45,974 nucleotides of DNA from Acidobacteriota bacterium (GTDB taxonomy: Bacteria > Acidobacteriota > Vicinamibacteria > Fen-336), in NCBI GenBank assembly GCA_022340585.1, contig JAJDNS010000029.1:1-45974 (forward strand), read 5' to 3'. Of this stretch, positions 43,085 through 45,974 are shown piece by piece. The position numbers and the translations under genes were made by a program. Numbering within the stretch: position 1 is the first letter of the stretch; each line of letters begins with the position of its first letter. Below the pieces are notes generated by a model. It saw only the letters and a list, made by a program, of their open reading frames with translations, did not search any database and had not been told where the DNA came from.

Positions 43085-44908
43085 ATGGGGGAGCGGGGAC
43101 GCGCGCGGGCCCTCGGCCTCTGGAGCCTGCTCGTCTACGCCTTCCTCTATGCCCCTCTGGCCGTTCTCACCGCCTTCTCCTTCAACCGGGAGCGCCTCAC
43201 CGCCACCTGGCGCGGGTTCACCCTCGATTGGTACGGGCGTCTCCTGGAGAACACCCAGATCCTGACCGCGCTGCGCAACAGCCTCGTGGTGGCGGTCGTG
43301 GCCACCGCCGGCGCCACCGTGATCGGGACCGCGGCCGCACTCGCCTTCCACCGTCACCGCTTCCGCCAGCAGGGCACGCTCGACGGCCTGGTGACCCTGC
43401 CCATCGTCATCCCCGAGATCGCCATGGCCTCGTCGCTCCTGCTGCTCTTCGCGGCGCTGGGGATGCGCCTCGGGTTCACGACCGTCGTCCTCGCCCACCT
43501 GTCGTTCGCCGTGTCGTACGCGGTGGTGCTCGTCCGGGCACGCCTGGCCGGGTTCGACCGCAGCCTGGAGGAGGCCGCCGCGGACCTCGGAGCCGGGCCC
43601 GCGCGTGTCTTCTTCCAGGTGACCCTCCCCGGCATCGCCCCCGGGATTCTCGCCGCGGCGCTGCTCGTGTTCGCCCTCTCCATCGACGACTACGTCATCA
43701 CGTCCTTCGTGGCCGGGGTCGGCTCCACGACCCTCCCGCTTCAGATCTACTCCATGGTCCGTAGCGGCATCTCGCCCGAGATCAACGCGGTCTCCACTCT
43801 CCTCCTCGTGGCGACGGCGTTGCTCCTGCTGGCGGCCTGGAGGCTCGAGCAGGGGGGACGTGCCCGCGGCGCGGCCCTCCCCGCGGTCCTGGGGCTCGGC
43901 ATCCTCGGCGCCCCCTTCGTCCTCGCCGGCCTCCCCGCCCCCGCCGATCGGGTCCTGAACGTCTACATCTGGTCCGCCTACCTCCCCCCGGAGACGGTAC
44001 GCGCGTTCGAGGCGCGCGAGGGCGTCCGTGTCAACGTCGACCTCTACGACTCGAACGAGGCGCTCCTCGCCAAGCTGCAGGCCGGCACCTCCGGCTACGA
44101 CGTGATCTGCCCGTCGAACTACGCCGTCGAGATCCTCGTTCAGCAGGGGCTCCTGCGCCCGCTCGACCACTCCCTTCTGCCCCATCTGTCGAACGTGGAC
44201 CCCTTCTACCTCGACCGCGATTTCGACCCGGGCAACCGCTACACCACCCCCTACTTCGCCGGCACCACCGGGATTGCCTACCGCCGGAGCCGGGTCGGCG
44301 ACGTCGACTCCTGGGACGCTCTCTGGGACCCGCGCTTCGCCGGGCGGGTTCTGATGCTCGACGACGCGCGAGAGACCCTGGGCGCGGCGCTCCGGCGACT
44401 CGGCCTGAGCGTCAACACCGTGGGCGAGGCGCCACTCCGGCGGGCCCAGCGCCTCCTGATCGAGCAGAAGCCGCTCGTCAAGGCCTACGACTCCGCGAGC
44501 TTCAAGGACACGCTCCTGGCGGGAGACGTCTGGCTGGCCCAGGGGTGGAGCGGCGAGTTCGCCCGGGTCATCGACCTCGACCCCGACATCGCCTACGTCA
44601 TCCCGAAGGAGGGCTCCACCGCCTTCCTCGACACCCTCGCCATTCCCGCCTCCGCCCCGCACCCCGCCCTCGCCCACCAGTTCCTGGACTTCGTCATGGA
44701 GGCGGAGGTGGCGGCGGAGATCTGCCTGGCCATGCGCTACACGACCCCCAACCGGGCTGCCCGCGCCCATCTCCCCTCCGCGGTCCTCGACAACCCGGCC
44801 ATCTTCCCCCCGGCGGAGACCCTGGCCCGCACCGAGCTCCTCCGCGACGTGGGCGACGCCACCGTCCTCTACGACCGCCTCTGGACCGAGGTCAAGACCG
44901 CGCGCTGA
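43085..44908 (+). CDS. potC-potD fusion: Fused polyamine ABC permease and substrate-binding protein
   Basis: A 607-residue protein. Residues 1-255 are a PotC-type permease with six helices and the EAA loop EEAAADLGAGPARVFF (about 162-177). One further hydrophobic helix follows (about 262-283). Residues about 289-607 are a PotD-type substrate-binding domain: LNVYIWSAYLPPETV, VDLYDSNEALLAKLQ, YDVICPSNYAVEIL, WLAQGWSGEFAR and YVIPKEGSTAF, the last two being polyamine-binding stretches of PotD. The binding domain is thus tethered to the membrane instead of free in the periplasm. ATG 43085 lies five bases after the PotB stop. Substrate spermidine or putrescine is likely, by family. Confidence 0.92.
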   Translation: MGERGRARALGLWSLLVYAFLYAPLAVLTAFSFNRERLTATWRGFTLDWYGRLLENTQILTALRNSLVVAVVATAGATVIGTAAALAFHRHRFRQQGTLDGLVTLPIVIPEIAMASSLLLLFAALGMRLGFTTVVLAHLSFAVSYAVVLVRARLAGFDRSLEEAAADLGAGPARVFFQVTLPGIAPGILAAALLVFALSIDDYVITSFVAGVGSTTLPLQIYSMVRSGISPEINAVSTLLLVATALLLLAAWRLEQGGRARGAALPAVLGLGILGAPFVLAGLPAPADRVLNVYIWSAYLPPETVRAFEAREGVRVNVDLYDSNEALLAKLQAGTSGYDVICPSNYAVEILVQQGLLRPLDHSLLPHLSNVDPFYLDRDFDPGNRYTTPYFAGTTGIAYRRSRVGDVDSWDALWDPRFAGRVLMLDDARETLGAALRRLGLSVNTVGEAPLRRAQRLLIEQKPLVKAYDSASFKDTLLAGDVWLAQGWSGEFARVIDLDPDIAYVIPKEGSTAFLDTLAIPASAPHPALAHQFLDFVMEAEVAAEICLAMRYTTPNRAARAHLPSAVLDNPAIFPPAETLARTELLRDVGDATVLYDRLWTEVKTAR

Positions 44909-45021
44909 CAACGGGCCGCGCCTCGGCGGGTCTGGCCACGACGCTCGGCCAGGGCCCTCTCTGGGCCACAGACGTCGAGAGGGCGCTCTTCTCCGGTGGG
45001 CCGTCCAGGATGAAACTCAGT
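44909..45021. other. Intergenic stretch before the palindrome
   Basis: No gene recognised. A short perfect palindrome, GAAACT-C-AGTTTC, lies at 45012-45024, just before the large palindrome. Confidence 0.4.
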
Positions 45022-45055
45022 TTCAGGTGACTGTGTCCAGACACAGTCACCTGAA
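45022..45055. repeat. Perfect 34-base palindrome, REP-like
   Basis: Arms 45022-45037 and 45040-45055 are complementary over 16 bases with only CA between them. There is no following T tract, so a factor-independent terminator is unlikely. The near-zero loop suggests a DNA-level function (cruciform, transposase target or REP-type element). Confidence 0.75.
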
Positions 45056-45113
45056 CGTGCACTCCGGCTTCAGTAAAGATGCGGAGGCATCCCCGGAATC
45101 GGTCGAGACGCGG

Positions 45114-45119
45114 TAGACT
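45114..45119 (+). promoter_or_regulatory. Putative -10 box TAGACT upstream of the kinase remnant
   Basis: TAGACT lies 44 bases before ATG 45164. The leader contains GAGGGAG-like purine runs further upstream of the start. The promoter seems retained although the gene is damaged. Confidence 0.35.
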
Positions 45120-45163
45120 TCCCTTCAATACCAGCCAGCTGAGGGAGCCGGGGGTCGCACCGC

Positions 45164-45931
45164 ATGATCGGCCGGACCATCTCGCACTACGAGGTCCTCG
45201 CGAAGCTGGGCGAGGGCGGCATGGGCGTCGTCTACAACGCCCGGGACACCCAGCTCAACCGGCAGGTGGCCCTCAAGGCCCTGCGCGCGGACACGGCGGC
45301 CGACCCCGAGCGGCGGGCCCGCTTCCTCCAGGAAGCCCAGGCGGCCTCGGCCCTCAACCACCCCGAGATCGTCACCATCCACGACGTCCTCAAGGATGAC
45401 GAGGGCCCCTTTCACCTGGCCCTTTTCTCCGTCGAGACGGGGGAGCGGCAGCGCCTGACCACGCCTCCGGCGAACAGCCTCGGGGATGTGGGGCCCGCCC
45501 TTTCCCCCGACGGGAGAACCCTCACCTTTACCCGTCAGCTTACGTCGAGGACCAGCCACCTCCTCCTCCTGCCCCTCGATCCCGGCAACCGGCCCACGGG
45601 TGACCCTAGACGGATCGCGGCGGAGGTGCCCCATCCCAACCACCCGGTCTTCATGCCGAGCGGCGACGAGATCCTCTTCTGCTCGGGGATCCAGCACGCC
45701 GCGGCCCTCTGGCGGGTGCGGACTGACGGCGGCTCTCCCGCTGCCCCTCTCGGCCTCGGAGGCCGGGGCGCGGTGTGGCCCGACGTCGATCCCACAGGGA
45801 CGAAGCTCCTCTACACCAAGCACGTCTGGGACCCCAACATCTGGCGAGTGGCCCTCGAGTCCTCGGGTCCGGCCGGCGGCGCACCCTCGCCCGGGTGGGT
45901 CTACTCGTCGCTGGGCCGGGCCACCGCGTAG
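45164..45931 (+). pseudogene. Serine/threonine kinase-PD40 propeller gene with internal deletion
   Basis: The 255-residue frame begins as a Hanks-type kinase: ISHYEVLAKLGEGGMGVVYNARD (glycine loop, Asn replacing the usual Lys before ARD), VALKALR with the ATP-anchoring Lys, and the alpha-C Glu in FLQEAQAAS, up to IVTIHDVLKDDEG near residue 81. It then jumps into a TolB/PD40 propeller (LFSVETGERQRLTTPP, ALSPDGRTLTFTR, VFMPSGDEILFC). The hinge, HRD and DFG motifs, the rest of the C-lobe, the linker and any membrane segment are missing. The frame continues across the fusion, so a product could be made, but not an active kinase. The 3' end also departs from the propeller pattern and overlaps another gene's end, so it is probably truncated there as well. 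Confidence 0.7.
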
Positions 45932-45974
45932 AGGAAGCGTCTCCCCCGAAGGTAGAGGTCGCCCCCCACGATCA
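45901..45974 (-). CDS. 3' end of an unidentified gene, cut by the window edge
   Basis: The minus-strand frame reads IVGGDLYLRGRRFLYAVARPSDE and then TAG at 45903-45901. The 23 visible residues look like a natural protein C-terminus (alternating hydrophobic residues), but I cannot assign a family. Its end overlaps the terminal part of the kinase remnant, which supports the view that the remnant was cut by a rearrangement. Confidence 0.35.
   Translation of the reverse strand, partial: IVGGDLYLRGRRFLYAVARPSDE

Noticed and set aside
45022..45055. A factor-independent terminator for the polyamine-transporter operon
   Set aside because: No T tract follows either strand's stem and the loop is only two bases.
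44892..45128. A 78-residue minus-strand protein overlapping the palindrome
   Set aside because: Most of it is translation of the palindrome and flanks; no ribosome-binding site and no family resemblance.

Overview
The window is about 46 kb of very GC-rich bacterial chromosome, densely coded, with many 1-4 base stop/start overlaps and GTG starts. The gene set points to a Gram-negative bacterium with an outer membrane: a DUF481 beta-barrel, a PBP1C/alpha-2-macroglobulin pair and Tat-exported proteins. A 'kinase plus PD40 propeller' remnant and a DUF6599 protein are reminiscent of Acidobacteriota (for example Thermoanaerobaculia-like lineages). That placement is inference; there is no rRNA or marker gene here. 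I see no tRNA, rRNA, intact transposase, prophage or CRISPR array.

Region 1 (17-8831) is an osmotic and ionic homeostasis block. A minus-strand operon encodes a glucosyl-3-phosphoglycerate synthase, a HAD phosphatase of the MpgP/GpgP family, a second GT78/GT81-like glycosyltransferase and an MscS-related membrane protein. Divergent from it is a Kef-type antiporter, then a fused trehalose-6-phosphate synthase/phosphatase whose phosphatase nucleophile is replaced by Ala, then a CaCA-type exchanger. A short decayed fragment that reads like a collapsed mscS gene lies further on (11788-11905).

Region 2 (8925-26309) has a DUF481 outer-membrane protein, a dynamin-like GTPase, a tandem-duplicated alpha/beta hydrolase whose first half has lost its serine, the PBP1C/alpha-2-macroglobulin pair, a GT2 glycosyltransferase, and an S9 peptidase coupled to a small alpha/beta hydrolase.

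Region 3 (26390-30538) is a minus-strand run: zinc/manganese-type ABC transporter (binding protein, ATPase, permease), translationally coupled to a Bpt-type aminoacyl-tRNA-protein transferase, then two copies of a REP-like palindromic repeat and a GNAT acetyltransferase. A YtxH-like small protein lies upstream.

Region 4 (30712-38991) contains a Tat-targeted aldo/keto reductase with two ferredoxin-type clusters, a DUF6599 protein divergent from a Tat-targeted DUF362 protein, a MazE/MazF-like toxin-antitoxin pair behind an inverted-repeat operator, an aroF-pheA operon (DAHP synthase and chorismate mutase/prephenate dehydratase), and an OtnK-type kinase with a Gfo/Idh/MocA oxidoreductase.

Region 5 (39092-45974) has a PilZ protein, an ECF sigma/anti-sigma/zinc-ribbon operon, and divergent from it a polyamine-type ABC transporter in which permease and binding protein are fused. 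It ends with a perfect 16-bp-arm palindrome, an internally deleted kinase/propeller gene, and the 3' end of an unidentified minus-strand gene.

A window-wide signal is a -10-like hexamer of the form TAnACT/TAGAAT placed only 6-12 bases before several start codons that lack a Shine-Dalgarno sequence. It suggests that leaderless or near-leaderless transcription is common in this organism.
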